DNA of 10,136 nucleotides from NIOZ-UU13 sp041862635 (GCA_041862635.1 JBGVTO010000015.1:1-10136), one strand, 5' to 3'; counted from the first letter of the stretch, positions 1 through 7,094 are shown. A program made the numbers and translations. The notes: generated by a model not told the origin, from the letters alone.

Positions 1-831
1 CATTGCAGCTATTCTTACCATATGCCTTTTGGTCTGTACGCTTTGACCACATCGAGCGAGCCCGGTATGGCCGTGGCAGCCGACCGCAATCCATTCATAG
101 ACTCTCCTGCTGCAGAAGCTCAGGGCAAGATCGACCTGTGGCCTGGCTTCAATCCTGAAGGTGGCAAAGAAATCATCCAAATTGGAAACGCTCTTGCTCA
201 CCAGGAAGATGGGCAGAACGTCTTGTTTATGGATAGCCATGTGAGCTTTGAAAAGACGCCTTTTTGCGGTGTTAATGACGATAATATCTACACCTTCTGG
301 GACGGTGGAGATATTCGTACAGGCGGCTGCTTGCTTATACCTGGAACCAGTGAGCCAAAGGATAGATTGGATTCGTTCCTGGTAAACGATGGCGAAGGCA
401 GCGAGCCCCAACCAAAAGGCAGAGGGTGTTTTCTGGCCGATACCACGGTGTGGGTAAATGGGGCACTCGTGCAAATCTCTAAAGTTACCGCTGGCCAGAC
501 GGTCGGCAAAGTCGGCTGTCTTACAATGGCGGTACAAATCGAGAAACTCCAGGAGCATGAGGGAACCTTCGAGTGCCGCGATATAGTGCTCGAAAATGGC
601 AACTGCATCAGTGTAGTGGATGCACATTGCTTTATGCTTGATTCGGGACGGTGGGTCGCAGCACCGGATTTAAGAAGCGGCCTCATGCTAAAATCTTTAA
701 AAGGTCCAATTGGTATCAAGAGCGTTGTAAAAAGACCGGCGCCTTATGTCGGTAAGGTGTACAATCTTAAAGTTAAGGATGGCGAGCAGTATTTAGTAGG
801 CCAAGACGGTGTGGTAGTGCGCGATTGGTAA
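1..831 (+). CDS. H-X9-DG-type pseudopilin-like protein with C-terminal Hint domain (5' end outside window)
   Basis: The frame is open from base 1, so the Met codon at 22 is internal and the start lies upstream; 276 residues are visible. The first ~95 residues resemble the C-terminal part of planctomycete type II secretion/H-X9-DG proteins: a His followed by GQNVLFMDSHV (bases ~199-243), with DS in place of the canonical DG and one extra residue in the spacer. From Cys at 427-429 (CFLADTTVWVNG) to the stop is a ~135-residue Hint-like module. It has a block-A-like start, a block-B-like segment with His at 625-627 (VVDAHCFML, then GRW), and a final beta segment VYNLKV...YLVGQDGVVV. Hint domains in hedgehog and inteins cleave or splice themselves. 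Here the chain ends RDW, not the usual HN plus nucleophile, so splicing is unlikely, while cleavage at the Cys remains conceivable. An N-terminal pilin-like signal would be expected but is not visible. Probable envelope or exported protein; role unknown. Confidence 0.8.
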   Translation, partial: HCSYSYHMPFGLYALTTSSEPGMAVAADRNPFIDSPAAEAQGKIDLWPGFNPEGGKEIIQIGNALAHQEDGQNVLFMDSHVSFEKTPFCGVNDDNIYTFWDGGDIRTGGCLLIPGTSEPKDRLDSFLVNDGEGSEPQPKGRGCFLADTTVWVNGALVQISKVTAGQTVGKVGCLTMAVQIEKLQEHEGTFECRDIVLENGNCISVVDAHCFMLDSGRWVAAPDLRSGLMLKSLKGPIGIKSVVKRPAPYVGKVYNLKVKDGEQYLVGQDGVVVRDW

Positions 832-905
832 TGCAGCCTGTTGGCAGCAGTTTTTTATGGATAGCCGGATTGCATAGAGACAGTTCCTGCGTTTGTTCTA
901 TTTGG

Positions 906-945
906 ACGGCCTTGTGTGAACGAACACAAGGCCGTTTATTATTTT
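906..945 (+). terminator. Rho-independent terminator of the Hint-domain gene
   Basis: A perfect 12-bp inverted repeat (ACGGCCTTGTGT at 906-917, complement at 924-935) with a 6-nt loop is followed by TTATTATTTT. It lies 74 nt after the stop codon at 831. The T-rich tail is only on the right side, so it acts on the plus strand and separates this gene from the aconitase operon. Confidence 0.85.
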
Positions 946-984
946 GGTGAGTGTTGATTTCAACCATTTGAGCGAACATAGAAT

Positions 985-1013
985 TTGTCTTGGCCTAACA
1001 TTTATGTTAAACT
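985..1013 (+). promoter_or_regulatory. Possible sigma-70-like promoter of the aconitase operon
   Basis: TTGTCT (985-990) and TAAACT (1008-1013) are separated by 17 nt and lie 30 nt upstream of the TTG start, in an AT-rich stretch after the upstream terminator. Each hexamer matches the consensus only partly (about 4 of 6), and planctomycete promoters are poorly defined. This is a positional guess; it is the best candidate in the 832-1042 gap, which otherwise holds only the terminator and a palindrome. Confidence 0.35.
996..1009. promoter_or_regulatory. Perfect 14-bp palindrome, candidate operator
   Basis: TAACATTTATGTTA is a perfect inverted repeat of two 6-bp arms around TT. It sits inside the proposed spacer and touches the proposed -10 box of the aconitase operon. 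A dimeric regulator bound here would block or modulate that promoter. The regulator cannot be named from the sequence. Confidence 0.4.
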
Positions 1014-1028
1014 TTATTTTTCGTTTTT

Positions 1029-1034
1029 AAGGGA
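1029..1034 (+). promoter_or_regulatory. Shine-Dalgarno site fixing the TTG start of aconitase
   Basis: AAGGGA lies 8 nt before TTG at 1043. It supports this non-ATG start, which gives the complete N-terminal region of the family. Confidence 0.6.
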
Positions 1035-1042
1035 ATTCAAAA

Positions 1043-3016
1043 TTGGGACAAACGCTTGCTTACAAGATACTTGGCAACCACCTTGTCGAGGGCAGTCTTA
1101 TCGCCGGCGAGCAGATTGGTATTCGTATTGACCAGACGCTTACCCAGGACGCCACGGGGACAACGGCGTTTTTGTTGTACGAATCCATGGGGGCGGATAA
1201 GGTTAAAACCGATTTATCGGTCAGCTACGTTGACCACAATATGGCCGGCTTCGGCCCGGAAAACCACAACGACCATTTGTACCTGCAAACGATAGCTGCA
1301 AAGTGCGGAGTTTATCATTCGCGGGCGGGCAACGGCATCTGTCATCAGGTTCATTTAGAGCGGTTCGGCAAACCCGGGGTAACTCTGTTGGGCAGTGATT
1401 CGCATACACCGACTGCCGGTGGAATCGGTATGTTGGCTATCGGGGCCGGCGGACTGGACGTGGCGGTGGCGATGGCTGGCGGGCCGTTTTACATGAAATG
1501 TCCAAAAGTTTTAGGAGTAAAACTTACCGGCGAATTGAACGACTGGGTGGCTGCGAAGGATATTATTCTAAAGCTGTTGAGCATACTGACAACAAAGGGT
1601 AACGTCGGCTGGGTGGTCGGGGATTTCGGCGAGGGCGTAGGGCGGCTGTCTGTGCCGCAGCGGGCAACAATAACTAATATGGGGGCGGAATTGGGCGTAA
1701 CAACAAGTATCTTCTCCAGCGATGAAAGAACAAGAAAATTTCTGTCCGCCCAGAAACGAGAAAAAGATTACCAGCCCTTAGCAGCCGATTCGGATGCCGA
1801 ATATGACCGTATCATCGAGATAAACCTCACTGAGCTTGAGCCGATGGCGGCCTGTCCGTCTTCGCCGGATAACGTCAAGCCGGTTCGCGAAATAGCCGGT
1901 GTCAAAATCGGTCAGGTGGTGATAGGAAGCTGTACGAATTCGAGCTTTGCAGATTTGATGATGGTGGCGGAAGTATTAAAAGGACGGCGTATAAATAATA
2001 TGGTCGAGTTTGCAATCGCTCCGGGCAGCAGAGAAGTTCTGAATATGTTAGCGGAGAACGGGGCATTGGCGGATATGATTTCGGCAGGCGCCCGGATTTT
2101 GGAATCGGGCTGCGGGCCCTGCATTGGTCAGGGCTTTTCACCGGCGGATGGTGTAGTGAGTCTGCGGACGTTTAACAGGAACTTTGCAGGACGAAGCGGG
2201 ACAAAAGGTGACAAGGTCTATCTGGTCAGTCCGGAGACGGCGGTTGCTTCGGCTCTGACAGGCCGAATCACCGACCCGCGTAATTTGCCGGAATTGCTTG
2301 GACTCAAATATCCGAAAATCGAACTGCCGGACGAATTTGCCGTCGATGATAGTATGATAGAGCTGCCTCTGAGCGAGAAGGATGCGGCAGAAGTGGAGGT
2401 TTTGCGCGGGCCTACGATTGTGGTGCCGAAGCCGCCTGCGCCATTGCCGCAGAAACTGACGGGTAAGGTGCTGATTAAGTGCGGCGATAAGATAACCACC
2501 GACCATATTATGCCGGCAGGTACTTTTCTGAAACTGCGCTCAAATGTGCCCGAATACGCAAAGGTGGTTTTCAACTGCTTCAACCAAAAGGGTAAGCCGA
2601 CGTTTGCCGAACGGGCACTTCAATTGAAGGAAGAAGCGATAGCCGGTGTCATTGTGGCGGACGAAAGCTACGGCCAGGGCTCATCCAGAGAGCACGCCGC
2701 ACTTTGCCCGATGTATCTGGGTGTGCGGGCGGTCCTCGCAAAAAGTATAGAGCGAATCCACAAGGCAAACCTGATCAATTTCTGCATCGTGCCAATCGAA
2801 TTTGCCGAGCCGGCTGACTACGATAAAATCGAGTGTGGTGATGAGCTTGTGATAGATAATCTGCTTGAAGCAATCAAGGGCAGTGACAAGGTTGAGATTG
2901 TAAATGCGACCGGCCCATTCGAATTTGTCGGCAGGCTGGAGCTTTCCGAACGCGACCGGGAGATTTTGCTTTCGGCCGGACTTCTGAATTACACGCGCAA
3001 AAAAGCAAATGAGTGA
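1043..3016 (+). CDS. acn: Aconitate hydratase, Aquifex-type single-chain form
   Basis: Converts citrate to isocitrate via cis-aconitate using a [4Fe-4S] cluster, in the cytoplasm (TCA cycle). At 657 residues it is much shorter than AcnA (~890) and matches the compact Aquifex-type family. Cluster ligands are visible as C297 (GSCTNSS), C357 and C360 (GCGPC). D64-H65 and D119-S-H121 (SDSHTPTAGG) match the catalytic Asp/His pairs of mitochondrial aconitase. The C-terminal swivel domain (~470-650) carries SYGQGSSREHAA with S547, S548 and R549 at the catalytic Ser/Arg positions. The TTG start is chosen because AAGGGA (1029-1034) lies 8 nt upstream and no in-frame ATG fits the family N-terminus. The 3' end overlaps the next gene by 8 nt. 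The LeuC/LeuD and homoaconitase families are homologous, but fused cluster and swivel domains and overall length favour aconitase; a homoaconitase-like substrate cannot be excluded. Confidence 0.93.
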   Translation: MGQTLAYKILGNHLVEGSLIAGEQIGIRIDQTLTQDATGTTAFLLYESMGADKVKTDLSVSYVDHNMAGFGPENHNDHLYLQTIAAKCGVYHSRAGNGICHQVHLERFGKPGVTLLGSDSHTPTAGGIGMLAIGAGGLDVAVAMAGGPFYMKCPKVLGVKLTGELNDWVAAKDIILKLLSILTTKGNVGWVVGDFGEGVGRLSVPQRATITNMGAELGVTTSIFSSDERTRKFLSAQKREKDYQPLAADSDAEYDRIIEINLTELEPMAACPSSPDNVKPVREIAGVKIGQVVIGSCTNSSFADLMMVAEVLKGRRINNMVEFAIAPGSREVLNMLAENGALADMISAGARILESGCGPCIGQGFSPADGVVSLRTFNRNFAGRSGTKGDKVYLVSPETAVASALTGRITDPRNLPELLGLKYPKIELPDEFAVDDSMIELPLSEKDAAEVEVLRGPTIVVPKPPAPLPQKLTGKVLIKCGDKITTDHIMPAGTFLKLRSNVPEYAKVVFNCFNQKGKPTFAERALQLKEEAIAGVIVADESYGQGSSREHAALCPMYLGVRAVLAKSIERIHKANLINFCIVPIEFAEPADYDKIECGDELVIDNLLEAIKGSDKVEIVNATGPFEFVGRLELSERDREILLSAGLLNYTRKKANE

Positions 3017-3530
3017 GAAAATAATAAGCATCTTCGGGACTGGCAGGGCCAGGGCGGGCGATGCAACTTATCAGTTGGCGTACGAAGTAGGCAAGCTTTT
3101 GGTCCAGGCCGGCTTTACTATCGCCAACGGTGGATACGGCGGAACGATGTTGGCTGCGGCCAGAGGGGCAGCCGAAGCCGGTGGTGAAGTAATCGGCGTT
3201 ACGTGCTCGGCTTTTAAGAGCAGTAAAGCTAACAAATACGTTACCCGTGAAATTGTTACCGGTTCGCTTGATGAACGGCTGGATACACTGATAAAATTGG
3301 GGCAGGCTTATGTGGTGCTGCCCGGTGGAACGGGAACACTGCTGGAACTGGCAAAGGTCTGGGAATTAAAAAACAAGGGCTTTCTCGAAACAGATAAACC
3401 GATTATACTTGTAGGCGGATTCTGGAAGCCGTTGGTTGATATGGTTGCAAGCGACGACCCGGACAGCAGCCGATATGTAAAGCTGGCAGATGAACCGGAA
3501 CAAGTTATCGAATTGATTAATGGTGGTTAA
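3009..3530 (+). CDS. LOG-family protein (lysine-decarboxylase-like Rossmann fold)
   Basis: A 173-residue Rossmann-type protein. It shows an N-terminal strand and glycine turn (ISIFGTGRA, residues 6-14), a nucleotide-binding loop GGYGGTM (41-47) and the family signature PGGTGTLLE (105-113), in which E113 is at the catalytic Glu position of LOG cytokinin-riboside-monophosphate phosphoribohydrolases. R90 (DERLDTLI) may be the partner Arg. Such proteins cleave nucleoside 5'-monophosphates to base and ribose 5-phosphate; the exact bacterial substrate is often unknown, and older 'lysine decarboxylase' labels are misleading. Length is normal for short LOG proteins. The ATG overlaps the aconitase stop (ATGAGTGA) without a clear Shine-Dalgarno site, so translation is probably coupled to aconitase. 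The family call is firm; enzyme activity is inferred. Confidence 0.85.
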   Translation: MSEKIISIFGTGRARAGDATYQLAYEVGKLLVQAGFTIANGGYGGTMLAAARGAAEAGGEVIGVTCSAFKSSKANKYVTREIVTGSLDERLDTLIKLGQAYVVLPGGTGTLLELAKVWELKNKGFLETDKPIILVGGFWKPLVDMVASDDPDSSRYVKLADEPEQVIELINGG

Positions 3531-4444
3531 TGACAATGGAATTTAAGACTGTTGATATGGGTACAAAACGGGCGATCTTGATTGTGGCATTTTTAATGAG
3601 CGTTTCTGTTCTTGGTGCGGAAACTGCACGCCTAACACTGCTGCGGGACGGCTTTATCCTGAGAGGAGTTGATGGCAAATTTATCGAATCTGACAGTAAC
3701 GATGTGTGGTTCTTTGAATTTGCTGCGGACGTGAATGATTATAGAGGTCGAGCCTCCGCAGGGACAAGGTTGGAGCTGCTGCCGTCCTCGGAGCTGGAAA
3801 AGATGATTGCTGATGTTAACGAGCGTTCTGCTGCGGACTACAGGCTCTGGGGCTGGGTTACGAAATACAAAGGCAGGAATTTTATATTCCCGAATTATTT
3901 TTTCCCCCTCGGCAAACTAAGCAGGCCGCAGCCTCAAGCACCTATAAAAACCCGGCTAAAAGAGCGAAAGCCAACCGAGGGCCCATCTGCAAAAGAGTCT
4001 GAGCAGCAGCCCGATATCAGTGAGCCGAATGATGTATTGGCTATACCACAGGAGATTATAGAAAAACTAAAGGCTGGGAGGATTGTGCGTCCTGAGGAGT
4101 TGGGCCGGACTCCGAAGGTAAAAAAGGAAGTAGTTGATTCGGCCTCGAAAAAGAAAGCCCAATTAGAGCAGGATTCTATCTTAGCTGACAGGAGCGCATT
4201 TTTGGTTAGGCAGGACGACGGCCGGCTTGTATTTGTCCTTGATGCTTTTGGCCGAAATGTCCGGCCTGTATCATTGCGGCTGCTGCCGTGCGAGGTGCTG
4301 GAGCTGGCCGAGCAGGAACAATCTGCTGTTCCCGAGCCGGTGCGGTTTAAGATAGCAGGGATTGTGACTAAGTACAAAGGCGAAAACTATCTGCTGCTGC
4401 AGAAGGCAACCCGCGTTTACAGCCACCAAAACTTCGACAGATAA
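3530..4444 (+). CDS. Exported protein with a duplicated domain of unknown function
   Basis: 304 residues; I do not recognise a named family. An N-terminal signal peptide is visible: KR at 13-14, hydrophobic AILIVAFLMSVSVLGA (15-30), probable cleavage after A30. The mature part holds two related units. Unit 1 (~39-127) contains LELLPSSELEKMI (81-93) and WGWVTKYKGRNFIF (107-120). Unit 2 (~221-297) contains LRLLPCEVLELAE (249-261) and AGIVTKYKGENYLLL (276-290). They are joined by a charged, Pro/Lys/Glu-rich linker (~130-220), probably flexible. The role is likely periplasmic or envelope-associated. ATG at 3530 overlaps the preceding TAA by one base (TAATG), which suggests coupling; ATG at 3536, or at 3557 (M10, directly before the signal peptide), are plausible alternative starts. 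The gene is last in the aconitase-LOG operon. Confidence 0.75.
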   Translation: MTMEFKTVDMGTKRAILIVAFLMSVSVLGAETARLTLLRDGFILRGVDGKFIESDSNDVWFFEFAADVNDYRGRASAGTRLELLPSSELEKMIADVNERSAADYRLWGWVTKYKGRNFIFPNYFFPLGKLSRPQPQAPIKTRLKERKPTEGPSAKESEQQPDISEPNDVLAIPQEIIEKLKAGRIVRPEELGRTPKVKKEVVDSASKKKAQLEQDSILADRSAFLVRQDDGRLVFVLDAFGRNVRPVSLRLLPCEVLELAEQEQSAVPEPVRFKIAGIVTKYKGENYLLLQKATRVYSHQNFDR

Positions 4445-4471
4445 ACCCCGTTAGAAATTCCATAACGGGGT
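4445..4471 (+). terminator. Hairpin after the aconitase operon, possible terminator or leader stem
   Basis: ACCCCGTTA (4445-4453) and TAACGGGGT (4463-4471) form a perfect 9-bp stem with a 9-nt loop directly after the TAA of the exported-protein gene. What follows (AATAATATGATG) is AT-rich but has no real T-run, so termination may be weak. It may instead act as a processing or attenuation stem in the hisD leader. Confidence 0.45.
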
Positions 4472-4552
4472 AATAATATGATGCAAATTCCGTAGCATAT
4501 CACAGCCCCGGATAATGCTATGGGACAGCAGGGAAAATTTTTAACGGGGTAA
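4463..4552 (+). repeat. Two direct copies of an 11-mer in the hisD leader
   Basis: TAACGGGGTAA occurs at 4463-4473 and again at 4542-4552, the second copy abutting the hisD Shine-Dalgarno site. Because CCCCGTTA lies at 4446-4453, either copy can pair with it. The 4445-4563 gap contains no convincing promoter; GATAAT at 4511-4516 is the best -10-like hexamer but has no good -35 partner. Confidence 0.6.
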
Positions 4553-4553
4553 A

Positions 4554-4557
4554 GGAG
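4554..4557 (+). promoter_or_regulatory. Shine-Dalgarno site fixing the GTG start of hisD
   Basis: GGAG within AAAGGAGA lies 6 nt before GTG at 4564. This is one of the clearest ribosome binding sites in the window and selects the GTG start. Confidence 0.75.
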
Positions 4558-4563
4558 ACAACC

Positions 4564-5874
4564 GTGCCCCACAAACTCGACCAAATACTGATCTCATGGT
4601 CTCAAAGGGACTTTCAGAAAAGACTGGAACAGTTTCGGATTTCAACATTTGAAACCACTTGGTTTCGAGATGACGATCGTAAAAGAGACAAAGTAAAAGA
4701 TATTGTGGAAGATGTCTCAAAGCGTGGAGACGAGGCGGTTGTTGAATACACGGAGAAGTTTGATGGAATCAAACTGACACCTGAGGAATTTCGTGTTAGC
4801 AAAAGGGATTTGGAGGGAGCTCACCAGGGAGTTGATAATGACCTTTTGGCGTCAATTCGCCAGTCCATTCAAAACGTGCGCAAATATCAACAAGAAATTT
4901 ATGTCGGAAACAGAAAACATCCGGGGATAAAATACACACCGATAGAAAGGGTGGGTGTATGTGTGCCGGGTGCATCAGCGCCTTTGCCCTCTACGGTAAT
5001 AATGACGGCCGTACCTGCGCAGGTAGCAGAGGTGAAAGAAATTGTAGTAGTTTCACCCCCAAGATACAACGGCAGTATTCACCCAGTAATCTTAGCAGTT
5101 TGCCACGAATTAGAAGTTAAAGAAGTCTATCGTATCGGTGGCGCACAGGCTGTGGCTGCATTGGCGTTTGGCGACAAAAAAAGTGGCAGAATAAAAGTTG
5201 ATAAAATTGTTGGGCCTGGCAATGCGTGGGTGCAGATGGCAAAACGTGAAGTCTTTGGAGCGGTTGATATTGATTCTATAGCAGGCCCAAGTGAGGTATT
5301 GATAATTGCAAATGACAAAGCAAAACCTTCGTGGATTGCAGCTGATATGCTCAGCCAGGCTGAGCATGATCTGGGAAGCGCAATGTTGTATACGAACTCA
5401 CAAAATCTTGCAGAGGGAGTCCTCGCTGAACTTAAAAGCCAGGTAAAAAACTTGCAGAGAGTAGAATCGACGATCAGATGCATAATAGAACTCAGCAAGA
5501 TAGTAGTATTTGAGAATATGAACGATGTGATTGTGGCGGCGAATGCATTTGCAGCAGAGCATTTAGAGATCCAATGTGGCGAAGAAAGCAGGGAAATCGA
5601 GAAGGAAATCGAAAACGCTGGTGCAATCTTCATCGGTGATTATTCACCCGTTGCGGTTGGCGACTACTGGGCGGGTCCGAGCCATACGCTGCCTACAGGT
5701 TTAACTGCAAGGTTCTTTAGTGCCTTAAGTGCCAATGATTTTATCAAGTCAACGAGTATTATCGAATATGACAAGAAGAAATTGGCTGAAAGTGCGGAGG
5801 ATATTATTCGGTTGGCTGAGGTTGAAGGCCTCGATGCCCACGCGAAAAGCGTCAAAATAAGACAGCAGAGCTAA
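4564..5874 (+). CDS. hisD: Histidinol dehydrogenase
   Basis: Catalyses the last two steps of histidine synthesis, L-histidinol to L-histidine with two NAD+, as a zinc-dependent cytoplasmic homodimer. 436 residues, normal for the family (~430). All active-site residues are visible with a steady offset from E. coli HisD: zinc ligands Q265 and H268 (SQAEHD), D367 (GDYWAGPSH) and H426 (LDAHAK), bases E332-H333 (AAEHLEIQ), and substrate-contacting H374. The NAD-region motifs GVCVPG and IVGPGNAWV are present. It starts at GTG with a strong Shine-Dalgarno site. No other his gene is adjacent, so hisD stands apart from any his operon here. Its codons look richer in A/T than those of the aconitase gene just upstream. 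It ends 17 nt from the stop of the convergent membrane-protein gene, and no clear terminator separates them. Confidence 0.97.
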   Translation: MPHKLDQILISWSQRDFQKRLEQFRISTFETTWFRDDDRKRDKVKDIVEDVSKRGDEAVVEYTEKFDGIKLTPEEFRVSKRDLEGAHQGVDNDLLASIRQSIQNVRKYQQEIYVGNRKHPGIKYTPIERVGVCVPGASAPLPSTVIMTAVPAQVAEVKEIVVVSPPRYNGSIHPVILAVCHELEVKEVYRIGGAQAVAALAFGDKKSGRIKVDKIVGPGNAWVQMAKREVFGAVDIDSIAGPSEVLIIANDKAKPSWIAADMLSQAEHDLGSAMLYTNSQNLAEGVLAELKSQVKNLQRVESTIRCIIELSKIVVFENMNDVIVAANAFAAEHLEIQCGEESREIEKEIENAGAIFIGDYSPVAVGDYWAGPSHTLPTGLTARFFSALSANDFIKSTSIIEYDKKKLAESAEDIIRLAEVEGLDAHAKSVKIRQQS

Positions 5875-5891
5875 GCTCGTCGAACCAAGTA

Positions 5892-6989
5892 TCAAACTTC
5901 CCAGTTGAGTTTTTCCTTATACTTATAGTAAAACCTGCCCAGAATGTGAGCCCCTATCATTGCTAGGTAAATAAAGCAGGTTGACCTCAAGGCGTATCTT
6001 GCGTTAAAGATGGCATTTGTAACCTGCGATAGATAGAGCAAAATGGGTTCCAAACCTTTTGATTGTGGCGGCGGTGGTATAACTATGCTGAGCACCGCAA
6101 AAAAGCTGGCAAAGAAAACTACTACGGTTAAGTATGCGGAAAAAGTTTTAATTACCGATTTGATAATTAACATCGGCTTTAACCCGCTGATTGAATCATT
6201 AAGAAAACCTGCCAAAAGCGCCATAGGAAAAAATAAAAGCCCTGCTGAGGTGAGCAGCCAATAGAGAAGGTCTGTTTTTCTTGTGAGGATATAATAAACA
6301 GCCGCGGGCCAAAAGCAAACGACGATACAGGCCAAAAAAATACCGGCACATTCGATCATCTCTCCTTTTGCCAGTGATGACTGGAGATTCATATCAGGTG
6401 CGCGCAGTCCGCCTTTTGTGCTGTCAATTATACACCAGGATAAGTAATACAGCACGTAGCCGGCAAAAAGCACGTAAAGTGCTGCAATTATAAGCTCACT
6501 AATCGGCCAAATCTGTTGCAAAGCGAACTGGTATGCCAAACTGATCAAAATTGGGGCGCAAAAAAATATTACTAAGTGAATGAGACCCGAAATGCTTAAG
6601 GGGTATAAGAATATATCAATAAGCCACGGCAGCTTACGCTGGACAGGAGCGGCGGTTTCGGGTTTTTCTGCGGATTCTTCTTCAGGCTCCTGCTCATATT
6701 CGGCTGTTTTCTCAGGGATGTCGGGTTGGCTGAGGGGAAGGTCTTGAATTTTGTCTTTTTGTGGCATATCCAGGAGGGCTGAATCATCAACGTAACTCTT
6801 TGAACTGTCTTCGGGAGCTCCGGCATTATTTTGCTCTGTGACGGAGCTGGTGGTTTGTATTTTTGGCACAACAATTATATTCTTGCATTTTGGGCATTTG
6901 CCCTTTTTGCCCGCGTGGGTTTGGGGGACACTGAATTTCCGGCCGCAGGTGTTGCACCGAAACTTAATTGTACAATCCGCCTTATCCAC
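5892..6989 (-). CDS. Zinc-ribbon membrane protein, paralogue 1
   Basis: 365 residues; unknown function. The N-terminus is a small zinc ribbon with C12xxC15 and C32xxC35 (KCPKC), similar to MJ0042-type fingers. Then comes a low-complexity acidic linker (~43-118), followed by about six hydrophobic helices (~133-157, 164-187, 213-235, 241-263, 283-304, 333-353), so it is an inner-membrane protein. The finger is probably cytoplasmic, since it precedes the first helix and no signal peptide exists. The C-terminus GAHILGRFYYKYKEKLNW and the segment LPWLIDIFLYP (120-130) are shared with the upstream paralogue. The GTG start is supported by GGGAGG 8 nt upstream. It is probably cotranscribed with the gene at 7095-8123 (105-nt gap). 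A membrane protein with a nucleic-acid- or protein-binding finger is plausible but not shown. Confidence 0.85.
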   Translation of the reverse strand: MDKADCTIKFRCNTCGRKFSVPQTHAGKKGKCPKCKNIIVVPKIQTTSSVTEQNNAGAPEDSSKSYVDDSALLDMPQKDKIQDLPLSQPDIPEKTAEYEQEPEEESAEKPETAAPVQRKLPWLIDIFLYPLSISGLIHLVIFFCAPILISLAYQFALQQIWPISELIIAALYVLFAGYVLYYLSWCIIDSTKGGLRAPDMNLQSSLAKGEMIECAGIFLACIVVCFWPAAVYYILTRKTDLLYWLLTSAGLLFFPMALLAGFLNDSISGLKPMLIIKSVIKTFSAYLTVVVFFASFFAVLSIVIPPPPQSKGLEPILLYLSQVTNAIFNARYALRSTCFIYLAMIGAHILGRFYYKYKEKLNWEV

Positions 6990-6997
6990 TTTTTAAG

Positions 6998-7003
6998 CCT
7001 CCC
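6998..7003 (-). promoter_or_regulatory. Shine-Dalgarno site fixing the GTG start of paralogue 1
   Basis: On the minus strand GGGAGG stands 8 nt before GTG (6989-6987). It supports the non-ATG start, which places the first zinc-ribbon cysteine pair at residues 12 and 15 exactly as in paralogue 2. Confidence 0.7.
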
Positions 7004-7043
7004 TTTTTAGGCCCTGCATTTGGTGGTGTTATAAAACCGCTCT

Positions 7044-7079
7044 ATTGAATAAGACGCCTTACGGCCGATTTTATTCAAT
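7044..7079. repeat. Inverted repeat between the two zinc-ribbon membrane genes
   Basis: ATTGAATAA (7044-7052) and TTATTCAAT (7071-7079) form a perfect 9-bp stem. The 18-nt loop contains a further GCC/GGC mini-stem. It lies 15 nt past the stop of the upstream gene (minus strand). The following minus-strand bases are AGAGCGGTTTTAT, giving only a short T-run, so it may be a weak terminator or an mRNA-stability/processing hairpin. Confidence 0.45.
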
Positions 7080-7094
7080 CCGAATTAGCTGCGA

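Noticed and set aside
288..719. Minus-strand 143-codon open frame
   Set aside because: Antisense to the Hint-domain gene; Ser/Pro/Thr-rich shadow without motifs.
2138..2583. Two overlapping minus-strand frames of about 120 codons
   Set aside because: Antisense to the aconitase swivel region, which has strong conserved motifs.
3009..3530. Lysine decarboxylase activity for the LOG-family protein
   Set aside because: The PGGxGTxxE motif marks phosphoribohydrolase-type LOG proteins; there is no PLP-binding lysine context.
5127..5633. Minus-strand 168-codon open frame
   Set aside because: It lies wholly within hisD in antisense, has low-complexity Ser/Ala/Ile-rich composition and no family resemblance; hisD is certain.
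5865..5880. Short palindrome GAGCTAAGCTC over the hisD stop, considered as a bidirectional terminator
   Set aside because: Only a 4-bp stem with a 3-nt loop, and no T-run on either strand.
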